A stretch of 64,000 nucleotides of DNA from contig CACLVA010000004.1 in the NCBI GenBank assembly GCA_902610315.1, forward strand, positions 1-64,000, read 5' to 3'. Positions 45,868 through 55,183 of the stretch are shown here, one piece after another (position 1 is the stretch's first letter; every line of letters begins with the position of its first letter). The translations under genes were made by a program, and so were the position numbers. This DNA is from an uncultured Pelagibacteraceae bacterium. GTDB taxonomy: Bacteria > Pseudomonadota > Alphaproteobacteria > Pelagibacterales > Pelagibacteraceae. Under the pieces are notes generated by a model. It was not told the origin of the DNA and made no database searches. It saw only the letters and a program-made list of their open reading frames with translations.

Positions 45868-46251
45868 CTATTTTTTCAGTGGTGTTAATTTTTTACCAGC
45901 TATTGCTATAGCTTTACCTTTTCTTGTTCTAGCATTACATCTAGTTCTTTGACCACGTACTGGTAGTTTTTTTTTATGTCTTGAGCCTCTATAGCAAGCC
46001 AAATCAATTAATCGTTTTATACTTATTGAGTTTTCTCTTCTCAAGTCTCCTTCAACGGAAAAATGTTTATCGATATACTCTCTTATCTTTAGAATTTGAT
46101 CATCGGTCAATTGATTAACTCTGGTGGGTTTTGTAATATTTAAATCCCTACAAATTTGTTTAGAAAATTTATCACCAATTCCATATATATAGGTTAAGCC
46201 CACTTGGACAATCTTATTTTGTGGAATATTTACACCTGCGATACGAGCCAT
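45868..46251 (-). CDS. rpsM: 30S ribosomal protein S13
   Basis: 127 residues. S13 sits in the head of the small subunit and contacts tRNA and bridges to the large subunit. [26 protein letters not shown] (in parts) and the basic tail [14 protein letters not shown] are diagnostic. It has its own strong upstream promoter (46275-46302), so the alpha group rpsM-rpsK-rpoA-rplQ can be transcribed apart from the spc group. Confidence 0.96.
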   Translation of the reverse strand: MARIAGVNIPQNKIVQVGLTYIYGIGDKFSKQICRDLNITKPTRVNQLTDDQILKIREYIDKHFSVEGDLRRENSISIKRLIDLACYRGSRHKKKLPVRGQRTRCNARTRKGKAIAIAGKKLTPLKK

Positions 46252-46274
46252 AATTTAGTGATAAAATCTAGCCT

Positions 46275-46302
46275 TTTATATAAGAAGTTTATTTAATGTC
46301 AA
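46275..46302 (-). promoter_or_regulatory. Sigma70-type promoter for rpsM-rpsK-rpoA-rplQ
   Basis: On the minus strand a perfect -35 TTGACA (46302-46297) and a -10 TATAAA (46280-46275) are 16 bases apart, 23 bases ahead of the rpsM ATG. It fills the only real gap (54 bases) between adk and rpsM in the otherwise packed superoperon. Confidence 0.75.
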
Positions 46303-46305
46303 CTT

Positions 46306-46869
46306 TTAAACCCCTAAAATATTATTGATTTTACTAGTAATTTCAGCGATTTTTAAACCACCATCAATTTCATTAAAATTAGGTTTAGTAGAGAAATATT
46401 CTAAAACAGGTTTTGTTGTTAACATGTAAGTATCATATCTTTTTAAAATAGTATTTAAATCATCATCAGATCTTTTTTCAATGATTTTTCTTTTTTCAAT
46501 TCTTTGTACTATTGTATCTTTGTCAACATTTAAGAAAAAAATAAAATCTACTTTTTGGTCAGACTCTTTTAACAGTAATTCCAAATTTTTAGCTTGTTCC
46601 AAAGTTCTTGGGTATCCATCAAAAATAAGTTTATTCTTTTTTTTAGGGTCAAAAATAACATTTTTCATAAGTTTATTAACAATTTCATCATCAACAAATT
46701 TTCCATCGTTCATATAATTAATAATCTTTTTTCCAATTTCACTTTCTTTTTTAATTTCATCTCTCAACATATCACCTGTTGATATTTGAAAGTTGTTTAG
46801 TTTTTTCTCCAAATTTTTTGCTTGTGTTCCTTTTCCTGCACCAGGTGGCCCAAATAGTATAATATTCAA
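46306..46869 (-). CDS. adk: Adenylate kinase
   Basis: 187 residues, the short bacterial form: the LID between IEKRKIIEKRSDDD segments is minimal and has no zinc cysteines. It equilibrates ATP, ADP and AMP. Seen: P-loop IILFGPPGAGKGTQAK, STGDMLRDEI, and FDGYPRTLEQA. The position between secY and rpsM is standard for alphaproteobacteria. Confidence 0.96.
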   Translation of the reverse strand: MNIILFGPPGAGKGTQAKNLEKKLNNFQISTGDMLRDEIKKESEIGKKIINYMNDGKFVDDEIVNKLMKNVIFDPKKKNKLIFDGYPRTLEQAKNLELLLKESDQKVDFIFFLNVDKDTIVQRIEKRKIIEKRSDDDLNTILKRYDTYMLTTKPVLEYFSTKPNFNEIDGGLKIAEITSKINNILGV

Positions 46870-46870
46870 T

Positions 46871-48151
46871 TTATCTACCGAATTTAGTTTTTTTAATTAA
46901 TTGCTCATACTGGGCGCTCATCAATCTTGTTTGGATTTGTGTTACAGTATCTATAGCAACAACAACGACAATTAAAATTGATGCACCACCTAAATAAAAA
47001 GGTATTGGATATTTGGAAATTAAAAATTCAGGCATCAAACATACTAATGTTAAATATAAAGCTCCAATAGTTGTCAATCTTGTTAAAATTTGTTCAATGA
47101 AAATTGCTGTGCTTTCACCAGGTCTAATACCAGGTACAAAGCCACCATATTTTCTAAGATTTTCTGCGGTCTCAACTGGATTAAAAGTAATAGAGGTATA
47201 AAAAAAAGTGAAAAATATTATACCAGCTGCGTAGAGTAACATGTATAGAGGTTGACCCTGTGTAAAATAAGATGCAAATGATGTTACTGTATCATTAGAT
47301 GAAAAGTTAAAATTCGACATTGTAACAGGTAATAGTAACAAAGCAGATGCAAATATTGCTGGTATAACTCCGGCTGTATTAATCTTTAAAGGAAGATGTG
47401 ATGACTCACCGCCATACATTTTATTTCCCATTTGTCTCTTTGGATAATTAATTAATATTTTTCTAAGGGCTCTTTCCATAAAAACTACAAACATTATTGT
47501 AACAATCAATAATATAAAAATAAAAATTATCATTACTGTTGAAATCGCACCAGTTCTTCCTAGCTCAAATGTTGTTACTAATGCACGCGGTATCTCAGCA
47601 ACTATTCCTGAAAATATAATTAAAGAAATCCCATTTCCAATACCTCTTTGAGTGATTTGTTCTCCCAACCACATTAAAAAAACTGTTCCAGCAACGATAG
47701 TTGTAACTGTTGAAATTTTAAAAAATATTCCTGGATTAATTACTAAACCTGACGAAGCTTCCAAACCTACAGAAAGACCATATCCTTGAATTGTCGCAAG
47801 CAAAACGGTTCCATATCTAGTTATTTGAGTAATTTTTTTTCTTCCAATTTCACCTTGGCTCTTTAAATTTTTAAAATAATCAGATACGCCAGTTAATAAC
47901 TGTACAATTATGGCTGAAGATATATAAGGCATAATACCTAATGCAAAAATAGCCATTCGGCTTACTGCTCCACCAGCAAAAACATTAAACATGCCTAATA
48001 ACCCTTTTTGATTACCTTCCATCATTATTTTTAATTGTTCAGGATCTATTCCAGGTAAAGGTACAAACGTTCCAAATCTATATATGGCTAAAATTAAAAT
48101 TGTGAAAATTATACGATTTTTTAAATCTCCAGATTGAGCAATTGAACTCAT
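46871..48151 (-). CDS. secY: Protein translocase subunit SecY
   Basis: 426 residues with ten membrane helices. SecY is the protein-conducting channel of the inner membrane. Seen: RFGTFVPLPGIDP, the plug region near GLLGMFNVFAGGAVSRMAIFALGIMPYIS (in parts), GEQITQRGIGNGISLIIF, and the cytosolic loop NLRKYGGFVPGIRPG. It follows rplO by 6 bases. Confidence 0.97.
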   Translation of the reverse strand: MSSIAQSGDLKNRIIFTILILAIYRFGTFVPLPGIDPEQLKIMMEGNQKGLLGMFNVFAGGAVSRMAIFALGIMPYISSAIIVQLLTGVSDYFKNLKSQGEIGRKKITQITRYGTVLLATIQGYGLSVGLEASSGLVINPGIFFKISTVTTIVAGTVFLMWLGEQITQRGIGNGISLIIFSGIVAEIPRALVTTFELGRTGAISTVMIIFIFILLIVTIMFVVFMERALRKILINYPKRQMGNKMYGGESSHLPLKINTAGVIPAIFASALLLLPVTMSNFNFSSNDTVTSFASYFTQGQPLYMLLYAAGIIFFTFFYTSITFNPVETAENLRKYGGFVPGIRPGESTAIFIEQILTRLTTIGALYLTLVCLMPEFLISKYPIPFYLGGASILIVVVVAIDTVTQIQTRLMSAQYEQLIKKTKFGR

Positions 48152-48157
48152 ATTAAA

Positions 48158-48607
48158 TTACTTATTAATAATCTTAATGTTTGAGCCTGATTTTTCTAAT
48201 TTAGCTTTTGCTGAGTTAGATAAATAATTAACTTCAAGATTTATTTTTTCTTTTATTTCTCCTTTGCCAAGGATTTTTAGTTTTTTAAATCTTTTTTTTA
48301 CTATATTTAGTTTTTTTAAAAGAACTAAATCGATTTTGTCAGAACTTTTTATCTTATTTGATTGTATAAAAGACTGAATTTCAGCAAGATTTAATGAACC
48401 TGTCTCTTTTTTACCTATAATATTAAAGCCTCTTTTAGGTAATCTTCTATATAAAGGCATTTGACCTCCTTCAAAACTTTTTATAGCAACTCCAGATCTT
48501 GATTTTTGACCTTTTACTCCTCTACCAGATGTTTTACCTTTCCCAGATCCGATACCTCTTCCGACTCTTATTTTTTTTTGTTTTATTTTTTTCAAATTAT
48601 TTAACAT
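48158..48607 (-). CDS. rplO: 50S ribosomal protein L15
   Basis: 149 residues. The glycine/arginine-rich N-terminus [20 protein letters not shown] and GFEGGQ-like [15 protein letters not shown] mark L15, which stabilises the 23S core. It directly abuts rpsE with no intervening base; the L30 gene rpmD normally found there is missing. Confidence 0.96.
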   Translation of the reverse strand: MLNNLKKIKQKKIRVGRGIGSGKGKTSGRGVKGQKSRSGVAIKSFEGGQMPLYRRLPKRGFNIIGKKETGSLNLAEIQSFIQSNKIKSSDKIDLVLLKKLNIVKKRFKKLKILGKGEIKEKINLEVNYLSNSAKAKLEKSGSNIKIINK

Positions 48608-49105
48608 TTATCCTCTTTTCTCTATTATCTCTGAAATTTTTTTATTTCTGATAATAGAGATTTGTTTTGGTGAATTTTGTTTTTTTAAAGCTTTTAAACA
48701 GGCTCTTATTACGTTATGTGGATTAGCTGTTCCTAATGATTTTGCAACAACATCTCTTATACCTAAAACTTCGCAAACAGCTCTTACGGGTCCTCCTGCT
48801 ATAATTCCAGTACCTTTAGGAGCGGCTCTCATCTTAATTTTGCCTGCACCGTCTTTCCCAAATATATCATGATGGATTGTTCTACCCTCTCTTAAAGGTA
48901 TTTGTACTAAATTTCGTCTAGCTAATTCATTTGCTTTTTTAATTGCATCAGGCACTTGTTTTGCCTTAGCATGAGCTATACCAATTTTTCCATTTTGATT
49001 ACCAACAACTACTAATGCTGAAAATCCGAATCTTCTTCCACCTTTTACAACTTTGGTTATTCTATTAACGTGAACTAATTTTTCTATAAAATCATCTTTT
49101 TGCAT
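48608..49105 (-). CDS. rpsE: 30S ribosomal protein S5
   Basis: 165 residues. S5 helps decoding accuracy and mRNA unwinding. Seen: [46 protein letters not shown] in the typical loop, and [18 protein letters not shown]-like end ([20 protein letters not shown]). It abuts rplR and rplO without gaps. Confidence 0.96.
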   Translation of the reverse strand: MQKDDFIEKLVHVNRITKVVKGGRRFGFSALVVVGNQNGKIGIAHAKAKQVPDAIKKANELARRNLVQIPLREGRTIHHDIFGKDGAGKIKMRAAPKGTGIIAGGPVRAVCEVLGIRDVVAKSLGTANPHNVIRACLKALKKQNSPKQISIIRNKKISEIIEKRG

Positions 49106-49462
49106 TTAAAATTCCATTCCATTTTTTCTTAAAGTTTCTGCAAACACCTTAACTCTTCCATGATATTTAAATTTACCTCTGTCAAAGTAAATTTTCTTTA
49201 TATTCTTATCTAAAGCTTTTTTTGCTAATTTTTCTGCAACAATTTTAGAAATTGATATTTTATTTGTTTTAGCTCCAGTTTTAATTTCTTTTTCGATTGA
49301 AGAGGCTGATAACAATGTCTTATTATTCACATCATCAATAATTTGAGCTGAAAAGTTTTTTAAACTTCTTGAAACACTTAGTCTGTATCTATCCGTTCCA
49401 GCATTTTTTTTAAGCTTATTCCTAATTCTAAATTTTTTTCTTTGAATAGTATTTAATTTCAT
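49106..49462 (-). CDS. rplR: 50S ribosomal protein L18
   Basis: 118 residues, usual length. L18 binds 5S rRNA with L5. [20 protein letters not shown] and the end [20 protein letters not shown] are typical. It overlaps rplF by one base. Confidence 0.96.
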   Translation of the reverse strand: MKLNTIQRKKFRIRNKLKKNAGTDRYRLSVSRSLKNFSAQIIDDVNNKTLLSASSIEKEIKTGAKTNKISISKIVAEKLAKKALDKNIKKIYFDRGKFKYHGRVKVFAETLRKNGMEF

Positions 49463-50001
49463 TATTTCTTTTTTCCTTCTTTTTTTAGAACATATTGACC
49501 TTTTTCTCTTATTCCTTTTCCTTTGTAAGGTTCTGGTGGTCTAAAAGATTTTATCTGTGATGCTGTCATACCAACTTTTTGTTTATTCATACCTGAAATT
49601 TTTATTGTAGTTTGTTTTTCAACAGTAATTTTAATATCACTTGGTATATCAAAATTGATATCATGACTAAAACCTAGCTGAAGGTTTAATTGATTTCCTT
49701 TTAAAGCGGCTCTATATCCTACACCGTTTAGTTCGAGAATTTTTTCAAATCCTACACTTGATCCTATAATAGCATTATTTATTAAACTTCTATTCATTCC
49801 CCAAAGTCTTTTTGTCGTGTCGTCTAATTTTTTAGGTTTAATAGAAATATCTTTTCCTTCATTCACTTTTAAATCAAAAACATCTAAGTTAATTTTTATA
49901 GATTGTTTTCCTAGAGGGCCCTCAATATTTATATCAGAACCGGAAAGGATCACCTTTACTTTTTCAGGTATAGAGATGTTTATTTTTCCTATTTTAGACA
50001 T
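49462..50001 (-). CDS. rplF: 50S ribosomal protein L6
   Basis: 179 residues with the two related L6 domains. L6 lies near the factor-binding site. Seen: [36 protein letters not shown], and the C-terminal signature [25 protein letters not shown] (in parts). One-base overlaps on both sides. Confidence 0.96.
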   Translation of the reverse strand: MSKIGKINISIPEKVKVILSGSDINIEGPLGKQSIKINLDVFDLKVNEGKDISIKPKKLDDTTKRLWGMNRSLINNAIIGSSVGFEKILELNGVGYRAALKGNQLNLQLGFSHDINFDIPSDIKITVEKQTTIKISGMNKQKVGMTASQIKSFRPPEPYKGKGIREKGQYVLKKEGKKK

Positions 50002-50396
50002 TAAAATACCTTACAAATAACCTCTCCACCAATTTTTTGTTTTCTTGCCTCAATATCTGTCATGACACCTTTTGGTGTTGATACAATCGCGATACCTAGA
50101 CCATTATTAATTTTTGGTAAACTTTCTGCGCTAGAAAATATTCTTCTACCAGGTCTTGAAACTCTTTCAATTACAGTAATTACCGGAGACCCTGAATTAT
50201 ATTTTAAATCTATTGTTAAAATATTTTTATTATCATTGTTTGCTACATTAAAATTATTTATATATCCCTCGTTTTTTAAAACATCAGCTATCTTAGCTTT
50301 AAAATTTGATGACGGCATTTCTACTTTTTTATGATTTCTCATCTGTGAATTTTTTATTCTAGCTAACATGTCTCCAATTGGATCACTCAAACTCAT
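50001..50396 (-). CDS. rpsH: 30S ribosomal protein S8
   Basis: 131 residues. S8 binds the central domain of 16S rRNA and, in E. coli, represses the spc operon. DPIGDMLARIKNSQMRNHKKVEMP (in parts) and GLGIAIVSTPKGVMTDIEARKQKIGGEVIC (in parts) are diagnostic. An AAGGAT ribosome-binding site precedes the ATG. No S8-type binding site could be singled out upstream. Confidence 0.96.
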   Translation of the reverse strand: MSLSDPIGDMLARIKNSQMRNHKKVEMPSSNFKAKIADVLKNEGYINNFNVANNDNKNILTIDLKYNSGSPVITVIERVSRPGRRIFSSAESLPKINNGLGIAIVSTPKGVMTDIEARKQKIGGEVICKVF

Positions 50397-50408
50397 AATA
50401 TATCCTTT

Positions 50409-50714
50409 CTACCAACTTGATTTTACCATTCCTGGTATTTTGCCTTGCAGACCCAATTGTCTTAAAGCAATCCTTGAAATTTTTAGTTTTCTATATACAC
50501 CATGCGGTCTACCAGTAATTTGACATCTATTTCTAACTCTAGTTTTCGCAGAGTTTCTTGGTAATTTTGATAATTTTTGTTGTGCTTTAAATCTTTCTTC
50601 TAAAGGTAATTTTTTGTTCATAATTATTTTTTTTAATTTATCTCTTTTTTTGTAAAATTTATCTGAAAGCTTAATTCTTCTATTATTTTTATTAACAGAG
50701 CTTAGTTTTGCCAT
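50409..50714 (-). CDS. rpsN: 30S ribosomal protein S14
   Basis: 101 residues, the long, zinc-free type (C-type) usual in proteobacteria. Seen: LPRNSAKTRVRNRCQITGRPHGVYRKLKISRIALR (in parts) and the invariant end GLQGKIPGMVKSSW. It shares one base with rplE and lies 12 before rpsH. Confidence 0.96.
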   Translation of the reverse strand: MAKLSSVNKNNRRIKLSDKFYKKRDKLKKIIMNKKLPLEERFKAQQKLSKLPRNSAKTRVRNRCQITGRPHGVYRKLKISRIALRQLGLQGKIPGMVKSSW

Positions 50715-51268
50715 TAATTACTCCTCTCAGTTTTAAACGGAAAATTAAATTTTTTTAATAACTCCAAACTATGTTCATTGGAAATTGATCTTATAACTAT
50801 TGAAATATCCAAACCTCTAATTTTATCTACTTTGTCAAAATTGACTTCAGGAAAAATTATATGTTCTTTCACACCAAAAGTATAATTGCCAAATTTATCA
50901 AAGCCATTTATTGATAAACCTCTAAAGTCTTTAATACGTGGTAAAGCAATATTTACAAGTCTATCTATAAATTCATACATTCTATTTTTTCTTAAAGTTA
51001 CTTTTAAACCAGCTTTAGTATCTTTTCTTGTTTTGAAGTTTGAAATAGATTTTTTAAACTTAGTCATGACAGGTTTTTGACCGGTAATCTTAGATAAGTC
51101 CTCTTCACAAGATTTCATAATTTTACTATCATTACCATCTATACCTAACCCCATGTTTATCACAATCTTTTGTATTTCTGGAGACATATTCAGATTTTTA
51201 AAACCGTATTTTTCTTTAAGAGAATTTTTGATTTCGTTTTTATAGAGTTCTTTTAATCTTGGTATCAT
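50714..51268 (-). CDS. rplE: 50S ribosomal protein L5
   Basis: 184 residues. L5 binds 5S rRNA and contacts the P-site tRNA. Seen: [34 protein letters not shown], and [20 protein letters not shown] (in parts). It overlaps rplX by 4 bases. Confidence 0.96.
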   Translation of the reverse strand: MIPRLKELYKNEIKNSLKEKYGFKNLNMSPEIQKIVINMGLGIDGNDSKIMKSCEEDLSKITGQKPVMTKFKKSISNFKTRKDTKAGLKVTLRKNRMYEFIDRLVNIALPRIKDFRGLSINGFDKFGNYTFGVKEHIIFPEVNFDKVDKIRGLDISIVIRSISNEHSLELLKKFNFPFKTERSN

Positions 51269-51510
51269 TTTTGTTTACTAGTCTCCTTTTTCTTATCTTT
51301 TTTTAAAATAACAACATTTGAAATGTGTATAAAATTTTCCTTTTCAAATATTCCACCTTTTTTATCTTTTGTTGTTTTTACATGTTTTTTTATCATGTTT
51401 GTGCCTTTAACTTTAATTCTATGATTATTTCTATCTACCTCTATAACTTCACCAGATTTATTCTTATCTTTACCTGTTAATATTTTTACGTCTGATCCTT
51501 TTTTAATCAT
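51265..51510 (-). CDS. rplX: 50S ribosomal protein L24 (short form)
   Basis: 81 residues, while L24 is usually about 100 or more. The KOW motif is intact ([20 protein letters not shown]) and [15 protein letters not shown] matches the family. The C-terminal extension is cut back and replaced by a short Lys/Glu tail. L24 starts assembly of the large subunit. The gene abuts rplN and overlaps rplE by 4 bases. Confidence 0.93.
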   Translation of the reverse strand: MIKKGSDVKILTGKDKNKSGEVIEVDRNNHRIKVKGTNMIKKHVKTTKDKKGGIFEKENFIHISNVVILKKDKKKETSKQK

Positions 51511-51879
51511 TTATATTACCTCTGGTGCAAGCGATATTATTTTCATTTGCCCTCTACTTCTTAGCTCTCTGGTGACAGGTCCAAATATTCTAGTTCCTAT
51601 TGGTTCACCTTTATCATCAGTTAATACAGCAGCGTTATTATCAAATTTAACTTTTGATCCATCGTCTCTATGAATTCCTTTTTTTACTCTAACTACTACA
51701 GCTTTATGAACAGAACCTTTTTTAACTTTGCCTTTTGGTATAGCTTCTTTAACTGCTACAACAATTGTATCACCAATACTTGCATATCGTCTTTTTGAGC
51801 CTCCCAGAACCTTTATACATTCTATTCTTTTAGCACCAGTATTGTCTGCTACATTAAGTTCTGTTTGAACTTGTATCAC
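51511..51879 (-). CDS. rplN: 50S ribosomal protein L14
   Basis: 122 residues from GTG at 51879, exactly the normal L14 length. The frame is open further upstream to an ATG at 51930, but that would add 17 non-family residues inside rpsQ. The GTG start has a strong Shine-Dalgarno GGAGG 7 bases before it, and the resulting [26 protein letters not shown] (in parts) begins as L14 should. The GTGA overlaps the rpsQ stop. Confidence 0.95.
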   Translation of the reverse strand: MIQVQTELNVADNTGAKRIECIKVLGGSKRRYASIGDTIVVAVKEAIPKGKVKKGSVHKAVVVRVKKGIHRDDGSKVKFDNNAAVLTDDKGEPIGTRIFGPVTRELRSRGQMKIISLAPEVI

Positions 51880-52112
51880 TTGTTGTCCTCCATGACTTGA
51901 AATTTTTTTGTCTTTGAATATGGTCTGCATTCTATAATTTTGACTTTATCTCCATTTTTAAATTTATTATTTTCATCATGGGCACTAAATTTTTTCTTAA
52001 CTTTAATTACTTTTTTAAATAAAGGATGTTGATATTTACGCTCAACCATAACAGTAATTGTTTTATTTGGTTTATCGCTAACAACTATTCCACTAAGAAT
52101 TTTTTTAGGCAT
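51876..52112 (-). CDS. rpsQ: 30S ribosomal protein S17
   Basis: 78 residues. S17 binds the 5' domain of 16S r[33 protein letters not shown] (in parts) and [20 protein letters not shown] (in parts) are typical. Its final codons contain the ribosome-binding site of rplN, and it overlaps rpmC by 8 bases. Confidence 0.95.
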   Translation of the reverse strand: MPKKILSGIVVSDKPNKTITVMVERKYQHPLFKKVIKVKKKFSAHDENNKFKNGDKVKIIECRPYSKTKKFQVMEDNK

Positions 52113-52296
52113 TCTTTTTCCTCCCTATAAATGTTAATAATTTCGCTATAGTTTTTTTGATCTGGTTAAATTTTGAAGTATTAGTAAGTTGTCCATTTAC
52201 TTGTTGAAATCTTAAATTAAACAAATTTTTTTTATTTTTTTCCAAATCTTTTTTAGCTTTATCTAAAGTTAGTTTTTTAAATTCACTTTTTTTCAT
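52105..52296 (-). CDS. rpmC: 50S ribosomal protein L29
   Basis: 63 residues, a two-helix L29 at the tunnel exit near the signal recognition docking site. [19 protein letters not shown] is the family's conserved stretch. A Shine-Dalgarno AGGAG lies inside the end of rplP, 8 bases before its ATG. It overlaps rplP by 1 base and rpsQ by 8. Confidence 0.94.
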   Translation of the reverse strand: MKKSEFKKLTLDKAKKDLEKNKKNLFNLRFQQVNGQLTNTSKFNQIKKTIAKLLTFIGRKKNA

Positions 52297-52706
52297 TAAG
52301 AAAATCTCCTAATAAATTTGGTTTTAATTGGTAGTTTTGCAGAAGCTTTATACAGTGCTTCTTTGGCAATTTGCTCAGAAACACCATCTACCTCAAATAA
52401 GATCCTACCAGGTTTTACTCTACATGCCCAAAATTCCGGTGATCCTTTTCCTTTACCCATTCTAACTTCAGTAGGTTTTTTTGATACTGGTATATTTGGG
52501 AAAACTCTAGTCCAAACTCTTCCCTGTCTTTTCATATGTCTTGTCAGTGCAACTCTGGCTGCCTCTATTTGTTTTGATATAACTCTGTCTGGTTGTAAAG
52601 CTTTTAGACCAAATGAACCATAATTCATAGTATTACATCTTGATGCATTTCCATGAATTCTTCCTTTATGTGCTTTTCTAAATTTTGTTCTAGTTGGTTG
52701 TAGCAT
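52296..52706 (-). CDS. rplP: 50S ribosomal protein L16
   Basis: 136 residues. L16 helps shape the A-site tRNA and peptidyl transferase environment. [49 protein letters not shown] (in parts) and [10 protein letters not shown] are diagnostic. It lies 2 bases after rpsC. Confidence 0.97.
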   Translation of the reverse strand: MLQPTRTKFRKAHKGRIHGNASRCNTMNYGSFGLKALQPDRVISKQIEAARVALTRHMKRQGRVWTRVFPNIPVSKKPTEVRMGKGKGSPEFWACRVKPGRILFEVDGVSEQIAKEALYKASAKLPIKTKFIRRFS

Positions 52707-52708
52707 AA

Positions 52709-53368
52709 TTATTTTTTATTTGTCTCCTGACTAAATTCTTTTGAGAATATTTCACCCTTATAAATCCACACTTTTATACCTATAATACCATAGGTTGTTA
52801 ATGCCTCAGATTCAGCATAATCAATATCAGCTCTTAATGTATGTGAAGGAATACTGCCTTCTCTTAACCATTCGGTTCTAGCGATTTCATTACCACCAAG
52901 CCTACCGCTTACAGAAACTTTTATACCTTTTGCCCCCAATCTTAAAGCTGACTGCATCGCTCTTTTCATTGCCCTTCTATATGAAACTCTTTTTACTAAT
53001 TGTTGTGCTATATTTTCAGCAACTAAAAAACTGTTGGTTTCAGGTTTTTTTACTTCTTTTATATTCAAATTAACCTCGTTTGTTGTTAAAGCTGACAATT
53101 TATTTTTAATTTTCTCGATATCGCTACCTTTTTTTCCAATAACAAATCCAGGTCTGGAAGTATAAATGGTGACAAAACACTTTTTAGAAGTTCTTTCAAT
53201 CATTACTTTAGAAACACCAGAGTTTATAACATTTTTTTTTATGTAATCTCTTATTTTAAAATCCTCAATTAAGAATTTTCCAAAATCTTTTTTCTTAGCA
53301 TACCAAACAGAGTCCCAGCCTCTATTAACACCAAGTCTATAACCTACCGGATTAACCTTTTGTCCCAT
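52709..53368 (-). CDS. rpsC: 30S ribosomal protein S3
   Basis: 219 residues. S3 forms part of the mRNA entry pore. [20 protein letters not shown], the KH-domain [17 protein letters not shown] and the later [20 protein letters not shown]-type segment ([19 protein letters not shown]) identify it. A Shine-Dalgarno AGGAG lies 5 bases before the ATG, inside rplV, which it overlaps by 17 bases. Confidence 0.97.
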   Translation of the reverse strand: MGQKVNPVGYRLGVNRGWDSVWYAKKKDFGKFLIEDFKIRDYIKKNVINSGVSKVMIERTSKKCFVTIYTSRPGFVIGKKGSDIEKIKNKLSALTTNEVNLNIKEVKKPETNSFLVAENIAQQLVKRVSYRRAMKRAMQSALRLGAKGIKVSVSGRLGGNEIARTEWLREGSIPSHTLRADIDYAESEALTTYGIIGIKVWIYKGEIFSKEFSQETNKK

Positions 53369-53750
53369 ATTTCTCCTTTTGATTTTGTTTCTGTTCGGAT
53401 AATATAATTGTTAAATTTGAATAGGGTTTAATTATTGGAGCAGCTCTACCCTTTGCTCTCGGTCTAAATCTCTTCATTATCACTTGTTTTCCGCAGTAAG
53501 CTTCTTTTATTACAAGTTTGTCTATGTCATATTGATAATTGTTTTCTGCATTAGCAATTGCTGAAGCGAGTGTTTTTTTAACATCACCACATATTCTCTT
53601 ATTTGAAAATTCAAGGTCTCGTAATGCAAAATCAACTTTTTTGCCAACAAGTGCTTTTAAAATAGGTTTTAATTTTCTTGTGCTCGATCTAACATTTTTA
53701 TTAACAGATCTTACTAAATTTAGTTCGTTATTTTTTTTTGTTTTATTCAT
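53352..53750 (-). CDS. rplV: 50S ribosomal protein L22
   Basis: 132 residues with a longer basic N-terminus than usual. L22 lines the nascent-peptide tunnel. [29 protein letters not shown] (in parts) with the tunnel-hairpin RPRAKGRA is the signature. It overlaps rpsC by 17 bases and follows rpsS by 3. Confidence 0.95.
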   Translation of the reverse strand: MNKTKKNNELNLVRSVNKNVRSSTRKLKPILKALVGKKVDFALRDLEFSNKRICGDVKKTLASAIANAENNYQYDIDKLVIKEAYCGKQVIMKRFRPRAKGRAAPIIKPYSNLTIILSEQKQNQKEKYGTKG

Positions 53751-53753
53751 ATA

Positions 53754-54053
53754 TTATTTTTTATCTTTTGTGTCTTCCTCTTTAGCTTTTTTGTCAGCTG
53801 GTGTATGTCCAAAAAATTGTCTTGTTGGGGCAAATTCACCGAATTTATGACCAACCATATCCTCTGAAATTGTTAGTGGTATAAATTTTTTACCGTTATA
53901 TATTAGAAAACTTAGGCCTATAAAATCTGGAATTATAGTCGATTTTCTAGACCATGTTTTTATAGGTTTTCTGTTAGTTTCATTTTTTTGTTTTTCTGCT
54001 TTTTTTATTAAGCTTTCCTCAACAAATGGACCTTTCCAAACTGACCTTGCCAT
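53754..54053 (-). CDS. rpsS: 30S ribosomal protein S19
   Basis: 99 residues. S19 binds 16S rRNA in the head with S13. [42 protein letters not shown] (in parts) and [18 protein letters not shown] are typical. A short acidic/basic tail ([11 protein letters not shown]) extends the usual end. Confidence 0.96.
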   Translation of the reverse strand: MARSVWKGPFVEESLIKKAEKQKNETNRKPIKTWSRKSTIIPDFIGLSFLIYNGKKFIPLTISEDMVGHKFGEFAPTRQFFGHTPADKKAKEEDTKDKK

Positions 54054-54056
54054 AAA

Positions 54057-54890
54057 TTATCCCTTCTTCCTCTTTCTTCTCCTAATTATATACTTATCTG
54101 TTCTTTTATTGTCTCTCGTTTTCAATCCTTTAGCAGATTGTCCAGTTCTTGATACTGGATGTCTTCCGCCAGCAGATTTTCCTTCGCCACCTCCGTGGGG
54201 ATGGTCAACTGGGTTCATTACTACACCTCTTGTATGAGGTCTTCTACCCAACCACCTTGATCTACCAGCTTTACCTATCTTTATATTTTTTTGATCAGGA
54301 TTTGAAAGAACACCTATTGTAGCTAATGATCTTGAATCAATCCTTCTAACTTCGCCTGAAGTCATTTTAATTATTGAATAATTTCCATCTGTACCAGAAA
54401 TTGATACTGAGGTGCCTGCTGATCTTGCTATTTTTCCACCACCACCAGGATTTATTTCTACATTATGAATATCAATACCAACTGGTATTTCAGATAATGG
54501 TAAACAATTACCAATTTTAATTTCTGAGTCTTCGCCATTTGATATTTTATCTCCAATATTTATTCCTTGCGGAGCTAAATAATAGAATTTCTCACCATCA
54601 TCAAATTTTACTAACATTATATAACAAGATCTATTTGGATCGTATTCAACTCTTTCTACTTCAGCTTTTGATCCTTTTTTTTTTCTATAAAAATCTATCA
54701 TTCTATATTTTTGTTTGTGACCACCACCTATATTTCTAGCTGTAATTCTACCCTGGTTATTTCTTCCACTTGATGAGTATTTAACAGCAGTTAGGGGTTT
54801 GTGAGGTTTGCCTTTCCAAACTTTGCTTCTATCAACTAGAATTGTTCCTCTAGTAGATTTTGTATAAGGTTTGAATGTTTTTAGACTCAT
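54057..54890 (-). CDS. rplB: 50S ribosomal protein L2
   Basis: 277 residues. L2 is needed for subunit association and peptidyl transfer. Seen: NQGRITARNIGGGHKQKYR, KIARSAGTSVSISGTDGNY, and the conserved histidine loop GVVMNPVDHPHGGGEGKSAGG (in parts). It shares one base with rplW. Confidence 0.97.
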   Translation of the reverse strand: MSLKTFKPYTKSTRGTILVDRSKVWKGKPHKPLTAVKYSSSGRNNQGRITARNIGGGHKQKYRMIDFYRKKKGSKAEVERVEYDPNRSCYIMLVKFDDGEKFYYLAPQGINIGDKISNGEDSEIKIGNCLPLSEIPVGIDIHNVEINPGGGGKIARSAGTSVSISGTDGNYSIIKMTSGEVRRIDSRSLATIGVLSNPDQKNIKIGKAGRSRWLGRRPHTRGVVMNPVDHPHGGGEGKSAGGRHPVSRTGQSAKGLKTRDNKRTDKYIIRRRKRKKG

Positions 54891-55183
54891 TATATACCTG
54901 TCGTTAAATCAATACTCTGTCCTTTTTTAAGAGTAACTATTGCCTTTTTATAACCTTTGACTTTAACTGTCCTTCCTCTTGTAAATTTAGTTCTGTTCTT
55001 TTTATTAATAATATTTATTTTTGTAACATTAACCTTGAATATTTTTTCTATATTTTTTTTAAGGGTCTTTTTATTTGCAGTGTCAATTACTTTAAAAACA
55101 ACTTTATTAAATGAAGATAAGTTTGTAGATTTTTCAGTTATTACTGGACCTACAATTGTGTCGTATAAATTTATTTTACTCAT
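54890..55183 (-). CDS. rplW: 50S ribosomal protein L23
   Basis: 97 residues. L23 is the tunnel-exit dock for trigger factor and SRP. DTIVGPVITEKSTNLS, IEKIFKVNVTKINIINKKNRTKFTRG (in parts) and GYKKAIVTLKKGQSIDL match. It abuts rplD and shares one base with rplB. Confidence 0.95.
   Translation of the reverse strand: MSKINLYDTIVGPVITEKSTNLSSFNKVVFKVIDTANKKTLKKNIEKIFKVNVTKINIINKKNRTKFTRGRTVKVKGYKKAIVTLKKGQSIDLTTGI

Noticed and set aside
51880-51930. Upstream ATG (51930) as the rplN start, giving a 139-residue L14.
   Set aside because: The extra residues are unlike L14 and lie inside rpsQ; the GTG at 51879 has GGAGG at ideal spacing and gives the normal 122 residues.
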